Source: Gammaproteobacteria bacterium
GTDB lineage: Bacteria > Pseudomonadota > Gammaproteobacteria > Steroidobacterales > Woeseiaceae
Assembly: GCA_029862045.1 (NCBI GenBank)
Contig: JAOTYE010000005.1
Location: forward strand, 62,001-126,000
Reading direction: 5' to 3'
Length of the DNA stretch: 64,000 nt
Below are positions 8,817-19,482 of the stretch, one piece after another. How positions within the stretch are numbered: the first letter of the stretch is position 1; every line of letters begins with the position of its first letter. Below the pieces are notes generated by a model that did not search any database, was not told the origin of the DNA, and worked only from the letters and a program-made list of their open reading frames with translations. The translations under genes and the position numbers were made by a program.

Positions 8817-9278
8817 TTAGCGTCGAAAGCGAAAGAAGTCCTGCAGCACGGTACCGCATTCATCAGCAAGCACACCACCCATGACCTCGAAGCGATGATT
8901 GAAGGCCCGACAGTCAGTTAGCTCGATGGCACTGCCGGCCGCGCCAGCTTTCGGGTCATAGGCGCCAAACACCAGCCGTGAAATTCGAGCCTGCACCGCC
9001 GCTCCGACGCACATCGCGCAAGGCTCGAGTGTCACATACAAGGTCGCGTCAGTAAGTCGGTGGTTAGACTGTGCATGGCAGGCAGCCCGAAGTGCGATAA
9101 TTTCTGCATGGGCGCTCGGATCGACGTCGCGAATCGAGCGATTTTGACCTGTCGCGAGAATCTGGCTGCCAACGGTGACAATTGCTCCGACCGGTATCTC
9201 GCCGGCCGCCGCGGCCTCTTCGGCCTGGCTTAGCGCGATCTGCATAAACGCCGCATCCTGCGCGCTCACTATTCCCAC
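8817..9278 (-). CDS. tadA: tRNA adenosine(34) deaminase
   Basis: A 153-residue zinc deaminase that converts A34 to inosine in the tRNA-Arg anticodon. The HAE motif gives zinc ligand His57 and proton shuttle Glu59. PCAMC gives zinc ligands Cys87 and Cys90. Length and layout are typical. The start overlaps the guaA stop by 10 nt, which points to coupled translation. This is a common gammaproteobacterial order (guaA-tadA). Confidence 0.93.
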   Translation of the reverse strand: MGIVSAQDAAFMQIALSQAEEAAAAGEIPVGAIVTVGSQILATGQNRSIRDVDPSAHAEIIALRAACHAQSNHRLTDATLYVTLEPCAMCVGAAVQARISRLVFGAYDPKAGAAGSAIELTDCRAFNHRFEVMGGVLADECGTVLQDFFRFRR

Positions 9279-10867
9279 TCAATCGTTGACGGCGGCTTGC
9301 CCGATATATCGTAGGTGACTCGAGAGATACCGTCGACTTCATTAATGATTCGCAACGAGACGTGCTCGAGAAAATCATATGGCAATCTGGCCCAACGCGC
9401 CGTCATGAAGTCTATGGTCTCGACCGCACGCAGCGCGATGACATACTCGTAGCGGCGGCCGTCACCCATGACGCCGACTGATTTCACTGGCAGGAAAACG
9501 GCGAACGCCTGGCTGACTTCGTTGTAGAGGTTCTGTTTGTGAAGTTCTTCGATAAAGATGTCGTCAGCGCGCTGCAGTTTTTCGACATAATGGCGCTTGA
9601 CCTCGCCAAGCACGCGAACGCCCAGGCCCGGACCCGGGAATGGGTGCCGCATGACCATCTCGCGCGGCAGCCCAAGCTCCATGCCGATCTTGCGCACTTC
9701 ATCTTTGAACAATTCACGCAGCGGCTCGACCAGCGACATGCGCATATCGTCGGGCAAGCCGCCGACATTATGATGCGATTTGATAACGTGCGCCTTGCCG
9801 GTCTTGCTGCCAGCGGACTCGATGACATCAGGATAGATCGTACCTTGCGCCAGCCACTCGATACCTTCGAGCTTGTGCGCCTCCTCATCGAACACCTCGA
9901 TGAACATGCCACCGATGATTTTGCGTTTCTTCTCCGGGTCCGATTCGCCTTCGAGCGCGTCAAAGAAGCGATCCGCGGCATTCACACGAATCACATTGAT
10001 GTGCATGTGCTCTGCAAAGGTCTCCATGACCTGATCGCCCTCGTGATGACGCAACAGACCGTGGTCGACGAACACACACGTGAGCTGATCGCCGATCGCC
10101 TCATGCAACAATGCAGCAACGACTGACGAATCGACACCGCCGGACAGTCCGAGCAGTACCTTGCCCTCGCCCACTTGCTGGCGGACGTTTGCGATCGCAT
10201 CGGCAACGATGTTGCCCGCCGTCCAGTCGCCGGGACACTCACAGATCTCACGAACGAATCGCCGCATGATCGCGTCACCATGCAGCGTATGCGTCACTTC
10301 GGGGTGGAACTGCACACCATAGAAATGCCGTGTCTTGTCTTCCATTGCCGCCATTGGAGAGTTTGGGCTGCTGGCTGTGACCTCGAAGCCGGGCGGCGCA
10401 ACTTCAACACGGTCGCCGTGGCTCATCCACACCTTTAGCTTGGGCGCACCGCTCTCGGAATCGCTGAATCCACCAAACAGGTTTGAGTCTCCGGGCGATA
10501 TTTCGGCGTAACCAAACTCCCGATGAGTCGATGCCTCGACCTTGCCGCCGAGCTCGGCTGCCATCGTCTGCATGCCGTAGCAGATGCCGAGCACCGGCAC
10601 ACGGAGTTCAAACACCGTGTGCGATACCTTCGGCGGATCGTCGAGCTTTACGGACTCCGGACCACCCGACAGAATCACGCCGGACGGCGCGAAAGCGTGG
10701 ATGTCCTCGTCGGACATGTCCCACGGGTGGATCTCGGAATACACACCACATTCGCGCACACGTCGTGCAATTAGCTGCGTGTACTGGCCGCCAAAATCCA
10801 CGATCAGCAGTCGATGCGCGTGGATATTGGGGTGGCGGGCGTCTCGGGCTTCTACAGCCTGGTTCAT
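9269..10867 (-). CDS. guaA: GMP synthase (glutamine-hydrolysing)
   Basis: A 532-residue enzyme that aminates XMP to GMP using glutamine and ATP. The N-terminal class I glutaminase has the nucleophile Cys96 in GICYGMQ and the His-Glu pair in QFHPEVTHT. The ATP pyrophosphatase domain has the P-loop LSGGVDSS. The C-terminal dimerisation domain ends IEWE, as is typical. It lies 17 nt downstream of guaB in one operon. Full length, nothing odd. Confidence 0.98.
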   Translation of the reverse strand: MNQAVEARDARHPNIHAHRLLIVDFGGQYTQLIARRVRECGVYSEIHPWDMSDEDIHAFAPSGVILSGGPESVKLDDPPKVSHTVFELRVPVLGICYGMQTMAAELGGKVEASTHREFGYAEISPGDSNLFGGFSDSESGAPKLKVWMSHGDRVEVAPPGFEVTASSPNSPMAAMEDKTRHFYGVQFHPEVTHTLHGDAIMRRFVREICECPGDWTAGNIVADAIANVRQQVGEGKVLLGLSGGVDSSVVAALLHEAIGDQLTCVFVDHGLLRHHEGDQVMETFAEHMHINVIRVNAADRFFDALEGESDPEKKRKIIGGMFIEVFDEEAHKLEGIEWLAQGTIYPDVIESAGSKTGKAHVIKSHHNVGGLPDDMRMSLVEPLRELFKDEVRKIGMELGLPREMVMRHPFPGPGLGVRVLGEVKRHYVEKLQRADDIFIEELHKQNLYNEVSQAFAVFLPVKSVGVMGDGRRYEYVIALRAVETIDFMTARWARLPYDFLEHVSLRIINEVDGISRVTYDISGKPPSTIEWE

Positions 10868-10884
10868 CTTGAATTCGGGTTCCG

Positions 10885-12384
<1,500 letters not shown>

Positions 12385-12409
12385 TCAATTGTACGCCGAT
12401 CATATTTTC

Positions 12410-12438
12410 GGCAAAAGCTTTGCGGGCTTCGTTATACT
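12410..12438 (+). promoter_or_regulatory. Putative xseA promoter
   Basis: GGCAAA and TATACT are spaced by 17 nt, placing the expected transcription start at or next to the xseA ATG (12446). The sequence resembles the suhB upstream region at 29999-30027 (GGCAAAA, then TTCGCTATTCT and GCG). The -35 hexamer is far from the E. coli consensus. Confidence 0.4.
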
Positions 12439-12445
12439 GGCGAGC

Positions 12446-13741
12446 ATGGAAGATTCGGGCCAAGCGGACGCTATCGCGGGCGCGATTACAGTCAGCCAGC
12501 TCAACCGCCAGGTCAAGACGCTGCTCGAAAAGGGACTCGCCCGCCTCTGGGTTGAGGGCGAGATTTCGAACCTTGCCAGGCCCGCGTCCGGCCATGTCTA
12601 TTTCAGCCTCAAAGACAAATCTGCGCAGATTCGTGCGGCATTTTTTCGTCAGCGCCAGCGCGGCCCGACAATCGGCCTCAAGGACGGCGACCAGGTGCTC
12701 GTGTTTGGCCGCGTCAGCATTTACGAGGCGCGCGGTGACTACCAGCTAATCGTCGAGCAGGTCGAGCCGGCCGGCGAAGGTGCTCTCAAACGCCAATTCG
12801 AGGTCCTGAAGAAAAAACTCGCCGCCGAAGGACTGTTCGACGAGGATCGCAAGCAGCATCTACCTGCATTGCCCGGGCGCATTGGCGTCATCACATCGCC
12901 GAGCGGTGCCGCGATTCGCGACATCCTGAGTGTTCTCGGACGCCGTTTTCCCTCCATACCTGTTGTCGTTTATCCGGCAGCGGTGCAAGGCGACGCCGCT
13001 CCGCCGGAGTTGATTGCTGCGTTGCAGACAGCAATTCGCCGTAACGAGTGCGATGTCCTGATCATGGGACGTGGCGGCGGCTCGCTCGAGGACCTCTGGG
13101 CGTTCAATGACGAAAAGCTCGCGCGCGCGATGGCCGAATCGCCAATACCGATCGTCAGTGCCGTCGGCCACGAGATCGATTTCACGATCGCGGACTTCGT
13201 CGCAGACGTCAGAGCGCCTACGCCATCAGGAGCGGCCGAACTCATCGTCCCGGACCGCGACGACTGGCTGCGCACGATCAACCTGCTTGCCGCACGCATT
13301 GCCAGGCTGGGGCAGCGATCTGTCGAAGACCACGGACAGACGCTCGACTGGTTGACGCGGCGCCTGCTGCAAAGTAGTCCACAGCAGACGCTTCTGCGAC
13401 AACATGACCGCCTGCGGGAACTGCGACACCGTCTTGGCGGCGCGGTGCGACAGAACGTCCTGCGACAGAGACCACGGTTATCAAGTCTGTGGCAAAGGTT
13501 GAGTGCCAGTGTGCGTAACTGCGTTGCTGATAACAGCCATCGTCTCGAACTCGCGGCACGAGGGTTGCACACCGTTAGTCCGCTTGCGACTTTGGACAGA
13601 GGTTACGCGATTGTTGAGGACGTGAAATCCGGCAAGGTTCTGATGAGTGCTGCTGATACATCGCCAGGGAACGACATCCGAGCAAGACTCGCGAAGGGCG
13701 AGTTGGTCGCAACGGTGCAGACCATAGAGGATGAGAAATAG
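12446..13741 (+). CDS. xseA: Exodeoxyribonuclease VII large subunit
   Basis: A 431-residue subunit of the single-strand-specific nuclease that digests DNA from both ends. It has an N-terminal OB-fold (TVSQLNRQVKTLLE to VEQVEPAGEG) followed by the catalytic domain with GVITSPSGAAIRD, GRGGGSLEDLWAFN and SAVGHEIDFTIADFVAD. The frame is open to 12338, but the ATG at 12446 matches family N-termini. The longer version would overlap the guaB start. The xseB partner gene is not in the window. The stop overlaps the next gene by one base (TAGTG). Confidence 0.95.
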   Translation: MEDSGQADAIAGAITVSQLNRQVKTLLEKGLARLWVEGEISNLARPASGHVYFSLKDKSAQIRAAFFRQRQRGPTIGLKDGDQVLVFGRVSIYEARGDYQLIVEQVEPAGEGALKRQFEVLKKKLAAEGLFDEDRKQHLPALPGRIGVITSPSGAAIRDILSVLGRRFPSIPVVVYPAAVQGDAAPPELIAALQTAIRRNECDVLIMGRGGGSLEDLWAFNDEKLARAMAESPIPIVSAVGHEIDFTIADFVADVRAPTPSGAAELIVPDRDDWLRTINLLAARIARLGQRSVEDHGQTLDWLTRRLLQSSPQQTLLRQHDRLRELRHRLGGAVRQNVLRQRPRLSSLWQRLSASVRNCVADNSHRLELAARGLHTVSPLATLDRGYAIVEDVKSGKVLMSAADTSPGNDIRARLAKGELVATVQTIEDEK

Positions 13742-14532
13742 TGAGATTCGTGGCTACAGTTTTCTTCTTGTGCCTGGGCTCTGTTGCTTACTCACAAGAA
13801 TCAACCTGGCCGGGCGGCATCGCATTCATCGAACTCGGTGCGGTCGAGGGAACAGCGCCCGTCGTCGAGTACAACGGCAAGCGCGTTCTCGTCATGAATG
13901 ACAACGGGCGTTGGCGCGTAGCCGTTGGTGTGCCTCTTGACACAACGGTCGGTGAAGCCTCGATCATGCTGGCCGACGGGTCGAGACTCACATTTGATGT
14001 GCAAGAGCACGCCTATCCGGAACAGCGTCTCGAGGTCAGCAAGAGTTATGTCTCACTCAGCGAGGAGAATCTGCAGCGGGTTGGGCAAGAGCGAAAGATC
14101 ATCGATGCCGCGCTCACTAACTGGCGTGACGTGCCGATCGAGGGTGTCAGCCTGAGCGCGCCTGTCGAAGGACCGCGCAGTTCCAGCTTCGGCCTGCGCC
14201 GCTTTTTCAACGATCAGCCGCGATCACCGCACAAAGGCATGGACATCGCGGCACCCCAGGGCGAATCTATCGTCGCTCCGAGACACGGCGTCGTCACGGC
14301 CACCGGCGACTACTACTTCAACGGTAACACCGTGATCATCGATCACGGCCAGGGTTACGTGACGATGTACTGTCACCTTAGCGAGATCAGCGTTGCGGAA
14401 GGACAGCACGTTGCTGCAGGAGAATCGATCGGCGCTGTAGGTGCAACAGGCCGCGTCACGGGCGCCCACCTGCACTTTGGGACCTACATGAATGGCACCG
14501 CTGTAGATCCCGCCCTGCTGCTAACAGAGTAA
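13741..14532 (+). CDS. Secreted M23 metallopeptidase (LytM domain)
   Basis: A 263-residue secreted protein with a signal peptide (first ~19 residues), an N-terminal beta-rich segment and a C-terminal M23 domain. Zinc ligands are visible in SPHKGMDIA and in GAHLHFG; the region between holds MYCHLSE. The family cleaves peptidoglycan cross-links or activates amidases. The GTG start shares one base with the xseA stop, so the two are co-translated. The pairing with xseA is known in this part of the gammaproteobacteria. Whether it is an active endopeptidase is not certain, but the metal ligands look intact. Confidence 0.88.
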   Translation: MRFVATVFFLCLGSVAYSQESTWPGGIAFIELGAVEGTAPVVEYNGKRVLVMNDNGRWRVAVGVPLDTTVGEASIMLADGSRLTFDVQEHAYPEQRLEVSKSYVSLSEENLQRVGQERKIIDAALTNWRDVPIEGVSLSAPVEGPRSSSFGLRRFFNDQPRSPHKGMDIAAPQGESIVAPRHGVVTATGDYYFNGNTVIIDHGQGYVTMYCHLSEISVAEGQHVAAGESIGAVGATGRVTGAHLHFGTYMNGTAVDPALLLTE

Positions 14533-14558
14533 GTACAGGAGGCCAGTCGGCCCTTACT
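14528..14558. terminator. Short hairpin between convergent genes
   Basis: AGTAAG (14528-14533) pairs with CTTACT (14553-14558), and an inner GGCC pairs with GGCC. The element spans both stop codons of the converging genes and could end transcription in both directions. There is no clear T-run, so the call is tentative. Confidence 0.4.
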
Positions 14559-14952
14559 AATCGGCCGGCGCCTTTGCGATGCGACCCGTGTAGTTCCAGC
14601 AAATGAGGAACACTACGAGGAATGCCAAATCTGCCCACGCCCACGGAACCCACATAGCCGGAACGCCCGTCGTTAGCATGTAGTAGAAAACGAGGCCGCT
14701 GTAGCCAGTCTTCAGCGCAACGCCATACAACATCATGAATCGATTGGCGATCGGATCTCGTGAGATTCGGAAGAACATCGCGGCAAAAATAAGCAACAAG
14801 ATTGCCGAGAACTGGACATAGCCAAAGTGATTTGGCGGTACCACTTCGAACATCTCGAACGCAAGGCCCGGGAAGAACAGGAACAGGAGGCCGAGGATGC
14901 CGTCGTAAAGTGCAGCGATAACAAAAAGCCCCTTAACCATAGTGATGTTCAT
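14557..14952 (-). CDS. Small integral membrane protein (about 4 TM)
   Basis: A 131-residue protein made almost wholly of hydrophobic helices: GLFVIAALYDGILGLLFLFF, a central AILLLIFAAMFF, a third around YSGLVFYYML and a fourth WADLAFLVVFLICW. The start is the ATG at 14952, with AAGGAGG ideally placed upstream. It overlaps the end of the radical SAM gene by 20 nt and is the last gene of that three-gene operon. Not recognised beyond a membrane protein. Context suggests it serves the same path as the B12-radical SAM enzyme. Confidence 0.75.
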   Translation of the reverse strand: MNITMVKGLFVIAALYDGILGLLFLFFPGLAFEMFEVVPPNHFGYVQFSAILLLIFAAMFFRISRDPIANRFMMLYGVALKTGYSGLVFYYMLTTGVPAMWVPWAWADLAFLVVFLICWNYTGRIAKAPAD

Positions 14953-16288
14953 GCAGGTAACCCTCCTTGCGGCTTCTGCTTGCAAACTGAGCCGCTTGTC
15001 GCTCACGGAATTTCCGATGCCGTTCATCGGTAAACTCCTGGTTGTATATTTCTTTGACGAGCCACCTGAATTTCGACTCCAGTTGGCTCGGGCTCATGTG
15101 CCTGGGCTTGAAATTCACGTCGAACAACGTGCAGAGTTCCCACGCCGTCTCGTCGAGCAGGCGCCCTTCGAACTTCAGCCTGTCATATAGCGGCGTCCCC
15201 GGAAATGCTGTCAGCATCGTGATCTGTACATCGTAGAGACCGCTGTCGCGGACGAATTCCACGACGTTTTCGAAGCATTCGGGACCGTCGTTGTCCATAC
15301 CAAGAACAAAGCAGCCATTGACCGATATACCGTGACCCTGAATCTTGTCGATGGCAGACATATAGTCGTCAAACCGTTGCGCTTTCCAATCCGATTTCAG
15401 TTCGATACCGGTAAGTCCCGCACGAGTTGTGCTCTCGAGACCAATCAGCACCTGCACGCAGCCCGCATCGTGCATCAGGGCGAGCAGGTCGTCGTCCTCT
15501 GCAACCGACACGTCAGTTTCGGTAAACCATTTGACGTCTTCTTTTTGCAGGGCTCGCATAAGTTCCTTGCCATGACGTTTGTTAACAAAAGTATTGTCAT
15601 CGGCGAATTCAATGAACGGCTTAGGCTGCAGTTCCTTGATACGACGTACCTCCGCAACGACGTTCTTTACTGGTTTGACGCGATACAGCGGCGACAGCCT
15701 CATCGACGCCGCGCAGAACTCGCAGCCAAAGGGGCAACCGCGTGCAGTCTGTACGGTCATTCTGTTGTAGTGCTCCTGATTCAACAGATCAAAGCGTGGC
15801 ATCGGGCTGTTTGCCATGTCGAACGGGCTGCGCCTGGAATCGTAGATGCGCTGCAGACGATTGTGCCGCAGATCCTCGACCATGCTCGGCCAGGATGGCT
15901 CGCCCTCGCCGATAACGATAGCGTCTGCATGCCGCAGCGCCTCTTCCGGCAATGCGGTAACGTGCAAACCACCCATCAGAACCGTCGTTCCGGCAGCCCG
16001 GTATCGATCGGCGATTTCGTAGGCCTCGTTCATCTGCGCGGTAAATGAAGAGATCGCTACGGCGTCGAACTCGCCGGGCAGCCCTTCGACTTTGGTCAGA
16101 TCTGGCACATCCATGTATTGCATGTCGATCTCAGCCGGCGTCATGCCGGCTAATGTCAGCAGTCCCAGGCTTGGCAGTGAAGCGATAACTCTGCTGCGAT
16201 CGACGAATCCAGGCAACGTGAATCCGAGTTTTGTGAGTTCCTCATTGTGAGCGCGTGTTGCACTCATTGCGATCAAACCGAGTTTCAT
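14933..16288 (-). CDS. Cobalamin-binding radical SAM enzyme
   Basis: A 451-residue protein. An N-terminal B12-binding-like Rossmann domain (about residues 1-150, with MGGLHVTALPEE) is followed by a radical SAM barrel whose [4Fe-4S] ligands are Cys185, Cys189 and Cys192 (CPFGCEFC). A C-terminal helical tail follows. No DxHxxG base-off motif is seen, so cobalamin would bind without a protein histidine ligand, as in many of this family. Such enzymes methylate or rearrange unactivated carbons in lipids and natural products. The ATG overlaps the stop of the upstream membrane-protein gene (ATGA), and a second membrane-protein gene overlaps its 3' end. Substrate unknown; a membrane lipid is a reasonable guess. 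Confidence 0.85.
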   Translation of the reverse strand: MKLGLIAMSATRAHNEELTKLGFTLPGFVDRSRVIASLPSLGLLTLAGMTPAEIDMQYMDVPDLTKVEGLPGEFDAVAISSFTAQMNEAYEIADRYRAAGTTVLMGGLHVTALPEEALRHADAIVIGEGEPSWPSMVEDLRHNRLQRIYDSRRSPFDMANSPMPRFDLLNQEHYNRMTVQTARGCPFGCEFCAASMRLSPLYRVKPVKNVVAEVRRIKELQPKPFIEFADDNTFVNKRHGKELMRALQKEDVKWFTETDVSVAEDDDLLALMHDAGCVQVLIGLESTTRAGLTGIELKSDWKAQRFDDYMSAIDKIQGHGISVNGCFVLGMDNDGPECFENVVEFVRDSGLYDVQITMLTAFPGTPLYDRLKFEGRLLDETAWELCTLFDVNFKPRHMSPSQLESKFRWLVKEIYNQEFTDERHRKFRERQAAQFASRSRKEGYLHEHHYG

Positions 16289-16668
16289 GGTTGCACGATT
16301 CCTTTCAGCAGCAGTATCAAAGTGATCGCAACACATGCCACCGGTAGCGCGAATATATGTCGGAAGGATTTCTTCCATGCCGTGAGGAAGCAGACCGCTG
16401 GCATCAGAACTGCTGCAGCTATCAGACTGGTCGAAGCGACTGTTGGGTAACTGAGCACGACGCTGGTAGTCGTAAGCGTTAACGAGAAAATAACGTTGAT
16501 GATTCCAAGGCCGAAGAACGAAACATGACCAAGCCGCATCATACGGCGACGAAACGAAGCGTAGCCGCCTGCGAACGACTCCTGGTGGAAAAACAGACCG
16601 ATGACGGCGCCGGACAACAGCCCGAATATCATGCCGGTCCACCCGGCTGCCATGTTCCACTGGGCCAT
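16285..16668 (-). CDS. Small integral membrane protein (4 TM)
   Basis: A 127-residue protein with four hydrophobic helices: GMIFGLLSGAVIGLFF; VSFFGLGIINVIFSL; STSLIAAAVLMPAVCFL; and ALPVACVAITLILLL. A basic loop FRRRMMRLG lies between the first two. First gene of the operon with the B12-radical SAM enzyme, coupled to it by an ATGA overlap. No known family is recognised. Confidence 0.7.
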   Translation of the reverse strand: MAQWNMAAGWTGMIFGLLSGAVIGLFFHQESFAGGYASFRRRMMRLGHVSFFGLGIINVIFSLTLTTTSVVLSYPTVASTSLIAAAVLMPAVCFLTAWKKSFRHIFALPVACVAITLILLLKGIVQP

Positions 16669-16747
16669 CGGTCACCGTAAGCGTACAACTCAACCTTGAT
16701 GGTGCGGCTTGCCGAAGAAATAGCAATTCGGTCTTGTACTTACCTGC

Positions 16748-17287
16748 ATGCAAAGCCGTGGTAGGCTGGCGCGCGTGACTACGGTTGGACATAGCCTTGC
16801 CGGACTTTCGATCGCTGTGCTTGCGCTGCCGCGCGGCAGGTCACTGCTCTGGTACGTCGTTTTCGGTCACTTCTTCGTTTTTTTCGCCAACGTGCCCGAT
16901 TTCCCGCTACCGGGTTGGGGTCATGACTCCTACCAGGTCAGTCACAGCATCTTTCTGGCTGCCCTGCTCGCGTCATTGATGGCGTTGCTGCTGTTGTTAC
17001 CGAAATTCAATGCACAAGCAGGAAAGACAGTAGTCGTTGCCTGGTCGATTACATGGCTCAGTCACATGCTGCTCGACTCGATGTATTCCCATGGCATGGG
17101 AATCGGAATTTTCTGGCCATTCTCGAACGCACACGTCGCCCTGCCCCTCCCCTGGTTTGAGACATTGCGTTGGCCGCCAGTTTCGGCGCACAACCGAAGC
17201 GTGCTCATCACAGAGATCGGTGTCTTTGGAACGGTGTTATTGTTGTGCGTGTCGCTGCGCAGGTTAAGAAACAGCACGCTCAATTAG
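16748..17287 (+). CDS. Membrane-bound metal-dependent hydrolase family (DUF457/YdjM-like)
   Basis: A 179-residue membrane protein with the spaced histidine/aspartate pattern of the YdjM/DUF457 family: VGHSLAG at the N-terminus, VPDFPLPGW, SHSI, and SHMLLDSMYSHG followed by IFWPFS. The family is annotated as membrane-bound metal-dependent hydrolases, with little biochemistry known. GTG at 16775 is an alternative start that places the first histidine close to the N-terminus. It is divergent from the radical-SAM operon. Confidence 0.75.
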   Translation: MQSRGRLARVTTVGHSLAGLSIAVLALPRGRSLLWYVVFGHFFVFFANVPDFPLPGWGHDSYQVSHSIFLAALLASLMALLLLLPKFNAQAGKTVVVAWSITWLSHMLLDSMYSHGMGIGIFWPFSNAHVALPLPWFETLRWPPVSAHNRSVLITEIGVFGTVLLLCVSLRRLRNSTLN

Positions 17288-17358
17288 GAGGAGCCACCCC
17301 GGTATCTGGTCAGCTGAAGCCGCACTATCGAACCGAGTTGCCAGTCCGGCTCAAGAAA

Positions 17359-17381
17359 AGCGGCGAGTCAGGCCCGCCGCT
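17359..17381. terminator. Hairpin between convergent genes
   Basis: AGCGGCG (17359-17365) pairs with CGCCGCT (17375-17381). The pairing continues outward with one mismatch (GAAA against CTTC). It lies between the converging genes ending at 17287 and 17406 and could serve as a terminator for both. Confidence 0.5.
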
Positions 17382-17405
17382 CTTCGAGATCGAAGCGAGT
17401 GACCG

Positions 17406-18185
17406 TTACTCGCCGTCGTCCGCTGCCATGCGCCTGTTGGTCGTTATATAGACGCGCGAGGCATCGCAGTCGAGCTTGCCGGCAAAAAGCTCATCGGCCT
17501 TCGCGTAGCCGCCTGCACTGTATTGATCCCAGTCGGCGCCCTGCTCCTCGAGATTCCCCCAGGATGCGATGAATTTGAAATCGAATTCCTCGCCACCCTG
17601 GCCATATGCCGGGAACAGCACCCACATGCCGGACGTTGAGCCGTGACCTTCTCTGTAGTCGGCCCAGGCACTGAGTGCGGGAGCTATATCATCAAAACTC
17701 ATGCCGTCGCTCATATTGCAATCGGAAAACGAAACAACAACTCTTGACGGATTTTTGCGTTCCGGCGGGGTTTTGAACTTCACCGATGCGAAGTTGGAAT
17801 GTCCGTCACATGTGCTGACCGCGTTGAATTGCTCTTGAATCTTGCCGCCATTGGCAAGCCAATCTTCCTGTGCACGACCCAGAGCCGCCGCACTCTTTGC
17901 TCCACCCAGCCAGAGAAAATCAAAGTCCTGTTCCGGGCCGGAGTAGAACGGCACCAGCGTCCACGCCGAATAACTGTTGAGTTCCCGTTTATCGGCCCAG
18001 GCATTCCATTTTGCGGCGGCAGCGTCGAGATCAGCCGGACCCATACCCTCATTGTACTTGCACGCATAAATCTCGATCGGTGTCGCCGGATCCGATTGAT
18101 CTTCTTCCTCTTGCGCAAAACCTGTGCTGAACCCGAACGCAAGAATCAAGCTGCCCGTAGCGAGCATCGTAAGAAATCTCTTCAT
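17406..18185 (-). CDS. Secreted protein with a tandemly duplicated domain, unknown function
   Basis: A 259-residue protein with a clear signal peptide (cleavage near FAQ-EEE). The mature part consists of two halves of about 105 residues that repeat one pattern. Each has C-x-Y/M-x-E/D-GM, then D-L/I, then WADxRE, a segment W-x-L-x-P-x-Y/F, then FDF, then DW, and closes with CD before a beta strand. The first copy spans about residues 33-138 and the second about 145-255. Cysteines at equal places in each copy suggest a disulfide per domain in the periplasm or outside the cell. The start at 18185 is favoured because the upstream ten residues are polar. No function recognised. Confidence 0.75.
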   Translation of the reverse strand: MKRFLTMLATGSLILAFGFSTGFAQEEEDQSDPATPIEIYACKYNEGMGPADLDAAAAKWNAWADKRELNSYSAWTLVPFYSGPEQDFDFLWLGGAKSAAALGRAQEDWLANGGKIQEQFNAVSTCDGHSNFASVKFKTPPERKNPSRVVVSFSDCNMSDGMSFDDIAPALSAWADYREGHGSTSGMWVLFPAYGQGGEEFDFKFIASWGNLEEQGADWDQYSAGGYAKADELFAGKLDCDASRVYITTNRRMAADDGE

Positions 18186-18318
18186 TATTTTTTCCCCTTG
18201 TTGTTGTTTCGGCAACTACCACAGGCGCTGCCCTTCGCACGCAGTATAGTCCAAACAACTTGTAACTCGCCGGCTGGCTGCATGCCGCAAGGGCAGGTGG
18301 GCTCCTGCGGGCGCGTCG

Positions 18319-19425
18319 TTACGATCCGCAGCTCTCAAAAAAGCCGCAGATCACCGGGCGAAACGCGTCCATGTCCACCAGAAACGAATCGTGGCCGCGG
18401 ATGCAATCGAGTTCGACGAGCTTGGTGTCTGCGCAGACGGCGGAGAGGCCTTCGGCCATGTCCCGCTGCTGTTGCAGCGGAAAAAGGATGTCGGTCTCGA
18501 CGCCAATGACCAGCGCACGCTCGAGATTTATCCTGGAAAAACCTGACTGCAGCGAACCGCCGTGCTCGGCAAGGTCGAAAAGATCGGACGCACGCGACAG
18601 ATACAGGTAGCAGTTTGGGTCGAACGCACCGCTGAATTTGTTGGCGTGGTTTTCCAGATAGGCTTCAACCGAGAAGGCGATCTTGAAGGGGTCGTTGACA
18701 TTTTCTTCGGTTGCCGTCGTTCGTTGTCGACCAAATCGCTGCACCCACTCCTCGGGTGATCGATACGTCATCATACCCAGCTTGCGTGCCAGCCGTTGCC
18801 CGTTTAGCGGCGGATCCTGCGGGTCGTAATTGCCATTCATCCACTTCGGATCCGAGCGAATCATCTCGCGCTGCAGCGAACGCACGGCGATCGAGAATGG
18901 CAGGGCCCGCGTCGCAGAAGAAATGGAAATGAGGTTTTGAGTCGCCTCTGCATGCCGTACGCAATAAGCCAATCCACTCATACCGCCCATGGAGCAACCG
19001 ATCACCGTGTGCAATTGCTCAATGCCGAGGTGGCGAACAACGCCATACGCCGCCTCGGCGACATCCTCTAGCGTGAGAGTTGGGAAATCCAGGCGATAGA
19101 CATCACCGGTATCGGGATTGACCGACGCCGGCCCGGTCGAACCAAAGCAGCTGCCCAGCGAATTGACACACACGATGTAGTAATAATCAGAGTCGAGTGG
19201 CAGACCCGGACCGATCATGTCCTCCCACCACCCGGCGGACAGGTCTTCTGCAGAAGAAGCCGCATGCGCCGATGGCGACAGGCCACTGAAAATCAGAATA
19301 CCGTTGTCACGAGTGCTATTGAGTTCACCCCAGGTCTCGTAAGCCATCGTCGGCGACTCGAGGAAACCCGCACGGTGCATCTGGAAGCGTCCTTCCAGCG
19401 TTACGGTTTTTGTTGCAGGGCCCAT
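18319..19425 (-). CDS. metX: MetX-family homoserine/serine O-acyltransferase
   Basis: A 368-residue alpha/beta hydrolase-fold acyltransferase. Nucleophile Ser145 sits in GCSMGGM. The aspartate is in GVETDILFP and the histidine in RGHDSF. The GLSPSAHAA and NSLGSCFGSTGP blocks are family marks. MetX proteins transfer acetyl or succinyl to homoserine, and some related xanthomonad proteins succinylate serine for cysteine synthesis. The acyl donor and acceptor cannot be settled here. It lies 57 nt downstream of der. Confidence 0.85.
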   Translation of the reverse strand: MGPATKTVTLEGRFQMHRAGFLESPTMAYETWGELNSTRDNGILIFSGLSPSAHAASSAEDLSAGWWEDMIGPGLPLDSDYYYIVCVNSLGSCFGSTGPASVNPDTGDVYRLDFPTLTLEDVAEAAYGVVRHLGIEQLHTVIGCSMGGMSGLAYCVRHAEATQNLISISSATRALPFSIAVRSLQREMIRSDPKWMNGNYDPQDPPLNGQRLARKLGMMTYRSPEEWVQRFGRQRTTATEENVNDPFKIAFSVEAYLENHANKFSGAFDPNCYLYLSRASDLFDLAEHGGSLQSGFSRINLERALVIGVETDILFPLQQQRDMAEGLSAVCADTKLVELDCIRGHDSFLVDMDAFRPVICGFFESCGS

Positions 19426-19482
19426 CGCGGCGCTCCGAATTCGGATACTTCCTTATATCATGCTGGCACCTGACACGGCGAG

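Noticed and set aside
16677..16743. Imperfect inverted repeat GTAAG-TACAA / TTGTACTTAC in the divergent gap before the YdjM-like gene
   Set aside because: The arms are short with a 2-nt bulge and far apart; likely chance.
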